DNA of 21,166 nucleotides from Candidatus Neomicrothrix sp. UBA4542. Lineage in GTDB: Bacteria > Actinomycetota > Acidimicrobiia > Acidimicrobiales > Poriferisodalaceae. Position 1 is the stretch's first letter. Each line of letters opens with the position of its first letter. Positions 15,278-21,166 of the stretch are shown one piece after another. The position numbers and the translations under genes are program-made. The DNA is taken from the NCBI GenBank assembly GCA_002388005.1, contig DGLO01000022.1:1-21166 (forward strand). The letters are read 5' to 3'. The notes beneath the pieces are model-generated. The model did no database searches. It was not told where the DNA came from and saw only the letters and a list, made by a program, of their open reading frames with translations.

Positions 15278-16461
15278 TGACGCCCTACCGCAGCCCTCTC
15301 AACGAGCAGCTTATTTCCGCTAGTCCGGCAGAGGTCTCATCTGTCAATCTGGGTCCCATACATCTCAAGACTCCGGTAGTGCTCGCTCCAATGGCCGGAG
15401 TCACTGATTGGCCCTTCCGCTCTCTGTGTCTCAAATGGGGGGCTGCGTTGTACGTCAACCAGATGATTACCGCCCGGGCCTTGGTGGAAGAAAATTCCTC
15501 GACATGGAAACTGGCCGAATTTGGGCAGGGTGAACCAATTCGATCGATTCAACTGTATGGAACTGATCCTAAGACCGTAGCTCTAGCTGTTCGGATGCTG
15601 AAAGATCGTCTCAACATCGATCACCTTGACATGAACTTTGGTTGCCCGGCTCCGAAAGTGACTCGTAACGGTGGTGGCGCAGCAATTCCTGTGAAGCGTC
15701 GTCTGTTGGGAACCATCGTCGAATCCGCGGTTGAGGCGGCTGGAGAGGTCCCGGTAACTATCAAGTTTCGCAAAGGAATCGATGACGACCACTTGACTTT
15801 TCTTCACAGTGGCAGAATCGCCCAAGAAGCGGGATGCGCCGCAGTCACTTTGCACGCCCGAACCGCTAGGGACCTTTACTCGGGACACGCCGATTGGGAT
15901 GCAATCACCCAACTCGTTGAGCACATAAACATTCCGGTCTTTGGGAATGGAGACATTTGGGAACCATGGGATGCCTTGCGAATGCTCCGTCATACTGGTG
16001 CCGCGGGCGTGGAAATCGGGAGAGGTTGCTTGGGGCGACCATGGCTTTTCTCAGATCTGGTGTCTGTGTTGAGTGGAAGAGAACCGGATCAAACGCAGCC
16101 GACACTTGGACTTGTAGCTGACGTAATGCTGGATCACGTTCGTCGACTGCTTGAGTTTTATGATCAGAGCGAGGGTGAGGTGATTCGGCGGTTCAGAAAG
16201 CACGCCGGTTGGTACGTAGCTGGTTGGCCAGTGGGTAAGGAACTTCGCCGTCAATTGCATGGGGTAAGCAGTCTCGACGAGTTGGCAGCTATCACCGCCA
16301 GGTTCGACAGAGAGATCGTTTTGCCTCCCGAAGGGGTTCGCGTGAAACGAAGTCACAGCGGCGGGCCTAGAAGAGTCGCGCTTCCTGAAGGCTGGTTGAA
16401 CGACCCCGATGAGAAAGTGTCTCTTAGTGCTGCTGCGGAGGCGAATATAAGTGGCGGCTGA
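15277..16461 (+). CDS. tRNA-dihydrouridine synthase (DusB-like)
   Basis: A 394-aa flavoenzyme that reduces specific uridines in tRNA loops to dihydrouridine with NADPH and FMN. Seen: PVVLAPMAGVTDWPFR (33-48, FMN phosphate/isoalloxazine region), SIQLYG (90-95), DMNFGCPAPKV with catalytic C123, TIKFRKG (161-167, conserved Lys), TLHARTARDLYSGHADW (191-207), FGNGDIW (222-228) and GVEIGRGCLGRPW. The usual GAGSALL after the Cys motif reads GGGAAI. The extra 50 or so residues at the C-terminus (EIVLPPEGVRVKR onward) go beyond the E. coli DusB fold and are common in actinobacterial members, as far as I recall. The ATG overlaps the Maf stop (TAATG), and the gene overlaps the cyclo-ligase by 11 nt. Confidence 0.92.
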   Translation: MTPYRSPLNEQLISASPAEVSSVNLGPIHLKTPVVLAPMAGVTDWPFRSLCLKWGAALYVNQMITARALVEENSSTWKLAEFGQGEPIRSIQLYGTDPKTVALAVRMLKDRLNIDHLDMNFGCPAPKVTRNGGGAAIPVKRRLLGTIVESAVEAAGEVPVTIKFRKGIDDDHLTFLHSGRIAQEAGCAAVTLHARTARDLYSGHADWDAITQLVEHINIPVFGNGDIWEPWDALRMLRHTGAAGVEIGRGCLGRPWLFSDLVSVLSGREPDQTQPTLGLVADVMLDHVRRLLEFYDQSEGEVIRRFRKHAGWYVAGWPVGKELRRQLHGVSSLDELAAITARFDREIVLPPEGVRVKRSHSGGPRRVALPEGWLNDPDEKVSLSAAAEANISGG

Positions 16462-17023
16462 TCCTGGTCCTGTGACTGATAAGGCGTCGTGGCGGAAGCG
16501 GTTGCGCCAGTTGCGGGTGGAGCCTGAGCAAGAAGCTGAGGAGCAAATAGTTGCAGGGTTAAAGACGTTCCTTGACCAAAGAACCGGGTTGTTTCTGTTT
16601 TACAGGCCGATGAGAACGGAAATCTCACTTGACGGTTTGGCCGATGAGTTGGGGTGGGAACGGTTTGCTGTTACGAGGACCCCTCAATCGGGTGGTCTGA
16701 CGGTGCACTCGGCCGCGGGACTCACAGAACAGCACCGTTACGGTTATACCCAACCGTTAGAAGACGCTGATGAAGTCTCTTTCGAACGAATTTCGGTGGT
16801 TCTGGTCCCGGGGTTGGGTTTTGACTGGGAAGGCAACCGGTTGGGGCAAGGTGCCGGTTACTACGACGAATTGTTAGCGCGCATACCTGATCGTTGCATT
16901 CGCGTTGGCGTTGCTACCCAAGGGTTCATCTTCGAAAAGCTGCCTACGGAACCACATGACGTTCCTATGACTCATTTGGCGTCGGAAAGTGGCGTGAAAG
17001 CGGTGGCGAAACCGTCCCTGTGA
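16451..17023 (+). CDS. 5-formyltetrahydrofolate cyclo-ligase
   Basis: A 190-aa enzyme converting 5-formyl-THF to 5,10-methenyl-THF with ATP, returning a folate store to one-carbon metabolism. The N-terminal ASWRKRLRQLR is the basic ATP/folate-binding segment. LVPGLGFDWEGNRLGQGAGYYD (118-139) is the diagnostic motif, followed by VGVATQGFIFEKLPTEPHDVPM. Length is normal. GTG start inside the end of the dus gene, with GGAGG 9 nt upstream. It is the third gene of the maf-dus-cyclo-ligase operon. It converges with the thioesterase gene: only one base separates the two stop codons, so no terminator lies between them. Confidence 0.92.
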   Translation: MAADPGPVTDKASWRKRLRQLRVEPEQEAEEQIVAGLKTFLDQRTGLFLFYRPMRTEISLDGLADELGWERFAVTRTPQSGGLTVHSAAGLTEQHRYGYTQPLEDADEVSFERISVVLVPGLGFDWEGNRLGQGAGYYDELLARIPDRCIRVGVATQGFIFEKLPTEPHDVPMTHLASESGVKAVAKPSL

Positions 17024-17024
17024 C

Positions 17025-17522
17025 TCAAGATGGCTCGGTGCCCATTTGCCGCCATCGTGATTCGGCGGTCGTAAGTTCGACCATGTCACTTGAAAGCAAT
17101 ACGGCTTTGACGTGAATGTCGCGACCTGCGACTGCGACGACCCATGCCCGCCCAATGACCTCATCGGCTGTGAACGCTGGTCTCAGGTAGGTCAGACGCA
17201 TTTCAGCTGTCGCGCAGGCCAGGTCCGGTGCTTTGGTTGGTAGCGAGCTTTGCGCCGCTACGCCCATCACTTCATCCAAAATCACGGCTTGAATTCCGCC
17301 ATGGATCACGTTGTCGAAACCGCAGTGATGTCCAGCAGTTTGGTGCCTAGTTTCGATAGTGCCGTCGTCGTGCCTAAAAAACTCTAGGCGCAGCCCTTTG
17401 TCGTTGGACGGCGAGCACCCAAAACAGTGATCCACCCCGGATCGTTCAGGGGGATATGGTCGAGCTGTACTTTGCGCGTAGTGATCTGCGGAGCGTTTTG
17501 TCACGTCCGGGATGGTACGCAT
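17025..17522 (-). CDS. PaaI-like acyl-CoA thioesterase (hotdog fold)
   Basis: A 165-aa single hotdog-domain protein expected to hydrolyse acyl-CoA. It shows CFGCSPSNDKGLRLEF (33-48), a Cys-pair lead-in common in actinobacterial PaaI-like proteins. The helix motif VIHGGIQAVILDEVMG follows, with its HGG and acidic residue, and then TAEMRLTYLRPAFTAD. The substrate is unknown. The frame opens at ATG 17522, but a GTG at 17504 has a TACCAT box 7 nt upstream and may be the real start (159 aa); both lie well before the conserved region. It follows the CoA-transferase gene by 21 nt, so the pair could balance one acyl-CoA pool. Confidence 0.86.
   Translation of the reverse strand: MRTIPDVTKRSADHYAQSTARPYPPERSGVDHCFGCSPSNDKGLRLEFFRHDDGTIETRHQTAGHHCGFDNVIHGGIQAVILDEVMGVAAQSSLPTKAPDLACATAEMRLTYLRPAFTADEVIGRAWVVAVAGRDIHVKAVLLSSDMVELTTAESRWRQMGTEPS
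17512..17517 (-). promoter_or_regulatory. TACCAT box, possible internal leaderless promoter for the thioesterase
   Basis: On the minus strand TACCAT fits TAnnnT and ends 7 nt before an in-frame GTG at 17504. It would give the thioesterase a transcript separate from the upstream CoA-transferase and shorten the protein by 6 residues. It is weak evidence by itself, but fits the spacing seen at other starts in this window. Confidence 0.28.
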
Positions 17523-17543
17523 TTTCGCGAACGCGTGCAGATC

Positions 17544-19883
17544 TCATTCAAGAGCTTCGGCAACCGCTAATTCCGCGATCTGATCACTGTCGTAGCCGAG
17601 TATGCCTTCCAGGATTTCCATCGAATGTTGACCGTACGTTGGGCCCCCCCAGTCGAAACCTCCGATTGAGCGCGAGAGCCGGTGTGGAATGCCTTCGATC
17701 ATCACTTGGCGCGCTTCTGGGTGTGGCGCCCACAGGAAGTGATCGCGGTGAACTAGCTGGGGATCGTTCATGCAGTCGGAGGAGTCTTGCACCATGTGGG
17801 CCGCAACTCCGTGCCGCTGCAGTCGTATTTGTAATCCTCCTGCGCCTTGATTCGCGGTCCATGCCCCTATGACATCGTCAATCATGGCTGCTTGCTCGAG
17901 CCGCTCATTGATAGTGAGTTCAGCGAGGTCTTCCCGCCGCATTTCGCGGCACAGGGACCGCCATTGTTCGTCGTTTTCGCATGCGATGGCACACCACTTG
18001 TCTTTTCCCGCGGTGGGGTAGACGGCGTGGGGCGCCATAGTTGGGTCACTGTTTCCTCGACGGCTTGGTAGTTGGCCGGTCCGTTGGTATTCCAATATTC
18101 CTGGGGTCAGATAATGCGTGGCCGCTTCGGCTTGTGAAAAGTCCAGATACTGGCCTTTTCCGGTCCGTCGTCGGTAGTCAAGTGCCGCTAACAGGGCGGC
18201 CACTGTGAATCGGGGCGATGTGTAGTCGGTGTAGGCCATGTAAGGACCAGCAGCTCCGCGGTCTGGCCATCCAGTGATGTCGTAGAACCCGGCAACGGCG
18301 GCAGCTAAGTTCCCGAATCCGGCGAAGTCTCGCATCGGACCGGTTTGTCCAAAAACGCAGCTCGACAACAGAATGATTCCAGGGTTGATTTCGCGGAGCA
18401 CCTCGTATCCCAGTCCCATGGCATCGAGCGTTCCGGGGGTGAACGATTCGACTGCTATGTCGGCCCACGCAGCCAAGTCAAGGGCGACTTTCTTCGCTTC
18501 GGGTTTGGAAAGGTTGATGGCCAAACTCATTTTGTTGGCGTTTACTGAATGCCAGCTAATTGCGTTTTCTTGGTCGGGAATGTCGTCTCGGTGACCCAAA
18601 GCACCGCGCAGCAAACAGGGACGGGTTACCGATTCGAGTCGAACGACTTCGGCCCCCCAATAGGCCAGAATTTTGGTTGAGAGGGGCGCTGCCGCTACCC
18701 ACGAAAAATCGAGAACCTTGAGGCCTTCGAGTGGTCGACTCGGTTCAGGTTCTTGAGCGTCTTGAGGAAGTTGCGGGGCGTGTTTCCGCGAGACTCGGAC
18801 CTCTTCATCATGTTGTCCTGGATCCGGTGCTGGACCTAGCCGTTGTAGGGGAGATTCGCTGGCGTGAATAAAGGGACCGGGATGACGGGCACCGGCGACT
18901 TCGTCCCAGAATTCGCGGGCCGCGAATTGTTCACTTTCAACGACATCAGCCAAGTCTGTTATTGGGGTGACCAGCAGCGTGCGATTCAAACTCGCCTTGA
19001 GGAATTCGGCCTTCGTTTTAGTCTTGGCGAACTCGGCTATGAGGTCCATTACTCGGGATAATTCTTCGAGGGTCTCGTCGCCGGTTTGGATGTGCAGGGC
19101 GAAATCAACCCAGTCTTTGTCACGGGTCGCTTCGTCACAACCTCCCTCGGCACACATCCAGTCCATGAACCGTTGGAACATCGGACCGATCATTGCCCCG
19201 AATGCGACGGTGATCAGTACCTCACCGTCGGAGCAGGGGTAGGTCCATCGCAGATGCACAGGGCCCTGCTGCAATCCGCCTGCCATGCGTTCCTGAGGTG
19301 GTAGCCCGGCCGGTCCATGCAGGATCGCGGGGAGGGCAGTTTCGGCCATCGCTTGCTGAGCCGAAACGTCGACGTGTTGGCCAAGACCAGAGCGAGATCG
19401 TTCATCGTTGGCGACTAGCGCACCGACCATTGCTTGAGATGCCGCGTGGGACCAAGCCTGCGGAATTGAAATTCTGACGGGGGGGCGGTCTGCGTCTCCG
19501 TTGCAAATCATTTGGCCACTGGCTGCCACCAGCGTCAGGTCAGTCGCTAACCAATCGGCTTTGGGTCCATCCGCTCCGAACGGTGACAGTGACACTGTGA
19601 TGAGTCGTGGGTTGTTGTCACGGAGTTTCGCGAGATCTACGGGCAGCGGGTGCGCCCCGCAGTCGATAACGAAGTCTGCATCGGTAACGAGGGCCTTAAG
19701 GGCATCAGGGTCGCTCACGACGACGGATCGCTTTCCGCGGTTGTATGCCTCGAACCAGTCGTCGCGTGGCCATCCTCCATCTGGTTCGGCAAGGATGACG
19801 TCACATCCCAATTGAGCAAGCAGGAAGCCTGTTAGCCAGCCTCGACTATCGGTGAGATCTATCACTCTGTAGTTGTCGAGCAC
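17544..19883 (-). CDS. Two-domain (fused) CaiB/BaiF family III CoA-transferase
   Basis: A 779-aa protein made of two family III CoA-transferase units in tandem; usual members are about 400 aa. Half 1 (about 1-350) begins YRVIDLTDSRGWLTGFLLAQLG and has GLGQHVDVSAQQAMAE (167-181). Half 2 (about 386-779) begins GLKVLDFSWVAAAPLSTKILAYWGAEVVRLES and has GQTGPMRDFAGFG (512-524) and GKGQYLDFSQAEAATH (575-590). A charged Pro-rich linker (about 351-385) joins them. By my hand alignment to formyl-CoA transferase, the catalytic Asp169 position is Gln177 in half 1 and Glu586 in half 2; Glu is common in some CaiB/BaiF branches, so half 2 is likely the active one. GGAGG precedes the GTG start by about 7 nt, a strong site. 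Substrate acid unknown. It follows tag by 30 nt and precedes the thioesterase. Confidence 0.88.
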   Translation of the reverse strand: MLDNYRVIDLTDSRGWLTGFLLAQLGCDVILAEPDGGWPRDDWFEAYNRGKRSVVVSDPDALKALVTDADFVIDCGAHPLPVDLAKLRDNNPRLITVSLSPFGADGPKADWLATDLTLVAASGQMICNGDADRPPVRISIPQAWSHAASQAMVGALVANDERSRSGLGQHVDVSAQQAMAETALPAILHGPAGLPPQERMAGGLQQGPVHLRWTYPCSDGEVLITVAFGAMIGPMFQRFMDWMCAEGGCDEATRDKDWVDFALHIQTGDETLEELSRVMDLIAEFAKTKTKAEFLKASLNRTLLVTPITDLADVVESEQFAAREFWDEVAGARHPGPFIHASESPLQRLGPAPDPGQHDEEVRVSRKHAPQLPQDAQEPEPSRPLEGLKVLDFSWVAAAPLSTKILAYWGAEVVRLESVTRPCLLRGALGHRDDIPDQENAISWHSVNANKMSLAINLSKPEAKKVALDLAAWADIAVESFTPGTLDAMGLGYEVLREINPGIILLSSCVFGQTGPMRDFAGFGNLAAAVAGFYDITGWPDRGAAGPYMAYTDYTSPRFTVAALLAALDYRRRTGKGQYLDFSQAEAATHYLTPGILEYQRTGQLPSRRGNSDPTMAPHAVYPTAGKDKWCAIACENDEQWRSLCREMRREDLAELTINERLEQAAMIDDVIGAWTANQGAGGLQIRLQRHGVAAHMVQDSSDCMNDPQLVHRDHFLWAPHPEARQVMIEGIPHRLSRSIGGFDWGGPTYGQHSMEILEGILGYDSDQIAELAVAEALE

Positions 19884-19913
19884 CCGTCCTCCTTGGGTCG
19901 GTTGCTGGTGAGC

Positions 19914-20531
19914 CTAGATCGGTTTTTTTGCGGCCGTTCTGGCGGCGTCAACCTGGCTATGCCGGAAGCAGTTGACGAAGTGATCATTGACTATGCCGTC
20001 AGCTTGCATCAGTGAGTAGCAGGTGGTGGGACCAACGAAGCGCCAGCCGAGTTTTTTCAACGCTTTGCTCATCTGCTCAGATTCTGTTGTCTTAGCTGCT
20101 ACGTCTGATGGGATTCGCACCGGTCGGTGATGCTCAGGTTCGAAACTCCAAAAGAAGTTCGATAAAGAGCCATATTCTTCTGTGGTCCGAAGTGCCGCGC
20201 GCGCGTTGGAGATGGTGGCCTCAATCTTGCCGCGGTGACGGACTATCCCTGCATCGTTTAAAAGGCTCTCGACTTCGTTGTCACCGAATTTGGCGACGGC
20301 CTCTATCTCAAATCCAGCAAAAGCCGCTCGGAAGTTCTCACGCTTTCGAAGAATGGTGAGCCAGGAGAGCCCGGACTGGAAGCCCTCTAGGCACATCTTT
20401 TCGTAGAGTCGTAGGTCGTCGGTGACGGGTACACCCCACTCGGTGTCGTGGTAATACGCGTAGTCCGCTTCTTTCTCACCCCATGCGCAGGCCACGGTCC
20501 CGTTCGCACGCACCAGCGTTCCAGCAACCAT
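19914..20531 (-). CDS. tag: DNA-3-methyladenine glycosylase I
   Basis: A 205-aa Tag, which excises 3-methyladenine from alkylated DNA to start base-excision repair. The four zinc ligands match E. coli Tag in spacing: C15 and H28 (13 apart), H184 and C188 (4 apart). YYHDTEWGVP, CLEGFQSGLSWLTILRKR (E49 is the conserved base-contact/catalytic Glu) and FVGPTTCYSLMQADGIVNDH are all diagnostic. The N-terminus is about 11 residues longer than the E. coli protein; the ATG at 20531 has no Shine-Dalgarno site but a TACGTT box 6 nt upstream. It is the first gene of a run with the fused CoA-transferase and the thioesterase, with no evident functional link to them. Confidence 0.94.
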   Translation of the reverse strand: MVAGTLVRANGTVACAWGEKEADYAYYHDTEWGVPVTDDLRLYEKMCLEGFQSGLSWLTILRKRENFRAAFAGFEIEAVAKFGDNEVESLLNDAGIVRHRGKIEATISNARAALRTTEEYGSLSNFFWSFEPEHHRPVRIPSDVAAKTTESEQMSKALKKLGWRFVGPTTCYSLMQADGIVNDHFVNCFRHSQVDAARTAAKKPI

Positions 20532-20537
20532 GATCAG

Positions 20538-20543
20538 AACGTA
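20538..20543 (-). promoter_or_regulatory. TACGTT box, candidate -10 of a leaderless tag transcript
   Basis: On the minus strand TACGTT fits TAnnnT and ends 6 nt before the tag ATG at 20531. No Shine-Dalgarno sequence lies between. It is the likely promoter of the tag, CoA-transferase and thioesterase run. Confidence 0.48.
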
Positions 20544-20614
20544 GCCCCTCGGATGAGATTACGTGTGGCCCCTGTTCAAGTGGGAAACTGATGTGCGCCC
20601 TACAGGAGAAACCC

Positions 20615-21052
20615 ATGGACGACGGACTGCAACAGCTTTTGGATGAAAAAGCTTGCGAGAAGCTGATCGCCGAATATTGCCAGCTAGTCGATTTCGGGAA
20701 TGCAAGCGCTATCGCCGATCTTTTCACTGCGGATGGAAGCTGGACCGGACCGGGCGTAAGCATGGTCGGACGAGACGAGATACGTGCTGGGTTCTTTCGA
20801 AGACAGGCGGTGGCTAGGCGACAATCCAGGCATCTCTGCACCAACGTGTTGATTCGTGTGGAGGGCGATGAGGCAACCGGCCTCTGCTATCTACTGAATT
20901 TCCGCCACGATTCTTCGACTGGTGTTGCAGAGTTGCCAGCTCCATCCGGGTTTCCGAAATACGTCGGCGAGTATCACGATCAGTTTGTCCGCACCCCCGA
21001 TGGGTGGCGGTTTGCTACACGTCGCTTCGATCTAGCGTTCCTGCGGGATTGA
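20615..21052 (+). CDS. SnoaL-like / NTF2-fold protein
   Basis: A 145-aa small cone-shaped-barrel protein of the SnoaL_4/NTF2-like superfamily. The typical pattern is seen: an N-terminal helix ACEKLIAEYCQLVDFGNASAIADLFTADGSW, a central VGRDEIRAGFFRR helix, SRHLCTNVLIRVEGDEATG strands with the conserved His, and a last pair of strands GEYHDQFVRTPDGWRFATRRFDLAFL. The family includes polyketide cyclases, scytalone-dehydratase-like and hydroxysteroid-processing enzymes as well as ring-hydroxylating dioxygenase small subunits, so function is open. The ATG at 20615 is chosen because AGGAG lies 6 nt upstream; an in-frame ATG at 20591 would add 8 residues but lacks such a site. It is divergent from tag. 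Confidence 0.82.
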   Translation: MDDGLQQLLDEKACEKLIAEYCQLVDFGNASAIADLFTADGSWTGPGVSMVGRDEIRAGFFRRQAVARRQSRHLCTNVLIRVEGDEATGLCYLLNFRHDSSTGVAELPAPSGFPKYVGEYHDQFVRTPDGWRFATRRFDLAFLRD

Positions 21053-21134
21053 CTGTGCTCTGCGCGACGTGTAGCCCCCGGCTTATCTACAAGCCATAAT
21101 TAGGGCGTCAGCGGAATCCACCTTGGGAGCGAAC

Positions 21135-21166
21135 ATGATGAGTCGTTTACAACTCGCTATCGATGT
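21135..21166 (+). CDS. Start of a gene cut by the window edge, possibly a VOC protein
   Basis: ATG at 21135 (or 21138) with GGGAG 5-8 nt upstream opens a frame reading MMSRLQLAID to the end of the window. The first residues resemble the MSR(L/V)QLALNV start of ArsI/CadI-like VOC metalloproteins, but ten residues cannot prove it. The gene continues outside the window. Confidence 0.4.
   Translation, partial: MMSRLQLAID

Noticed and set aside
20476..20844. 122-aa minus-strand open frame over the tag promoter and SnoaL-like gene
   Set aside because: It is antisense to the SnoaL-like protein and in a different frame from tag; the composition is not protein-like.
21074..21106. Nested hairpin (GGCTT/AAGCC inside GCCC/GGGC) and a CATAAT hexamer at 21095-21100
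   Set aside because: The stem is 5 bp with no T-run, so it is not a convincing terminator. CATAAT has no -35 partner at the right distance, so neither a terminator nor a promoter is claimed.

Overview
The window looks like chromosomal DNA from a free-living actinobacterium, most likely of the Acidimicrobiia type. Four things point that way. Two enzyme families typical of coenzyme F420 users are present (an LLM-class oxidoreductase and an Rv1155-like PPOX protein). Acyl-CoA chemistry is abundant (acyl-CoA dehydrogenase, FadD-type ligase, fused CaiB/BaiF CoA-transferase, hotdog thioesterase). GTG and TTG starts are frequent. Many starts have a TAnnnT box 6-8 nt upstream and no Shine-Dalgarno (SD) sequence, which is the signature of leaderless transcripts. 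The lineage is inferred from gene content and was not computed.

Layout. The left edge holds the 3' end of an acyl-CoA dehydrogenase (+, 1-432). An orphan ABC-type substrate-binding lipoprotein follows on the minus strand (688-2337) with a strong terminator of its own (603-639). A 259-bp divergent region separates it from a plus-strand run at 2597-7932: F420-dependent oxidoreductase, S4-domain RNA-binding protein, MhpD-like hydratase, MFS transporter and ABC-F ATPase. The ABC-F gene probably also has its own promoter. A metallophosphoesterase (-) then diverges from an F420-type PPOX protein (+), followed by surE (+), which ends in a UUCG-loop terminator.

From 14597 down to 10088 lies a tightly packed minus-strand operon: acyl-CoA ligase, MFS transporter, VOC protein and alpha/beta hydrolase. 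Its spacing (4-nt overlap, 12 nt, 2 nt) suggests one pathway for uptake and CoA activation of an unknown acid. Divergent from it is a compact housekeeping operon (+, 14675-17023): maf, a dusB-like gene and a 5-formyl-THF cyclo-ligase. It converges with a second minus-strand operon (20531 to 17025): DNA-3-methyladenine glycosylase I, a two-domain CaiB/BaiF CoA-transferase and a PaaI-like thioesterase. The right edge has a SnoaL/NTF2-like protein (+) and the first codons of another gene, possibly a VOC protein.

No mobile element, CRISPR array, rRNA or tRNA was recognised, and no stretch over 300 bases lacks a gene. I do not see a clearly new biological system. The points most worth following are the recurrent leaderless-start box, the fused CoA-transferase lacking the canonical catalytic Asp in both halves, a palindromic operator-like site between divergent genes, a hairpin covering the hydratase ribosome-binding site, and the four-gene ligase operon.
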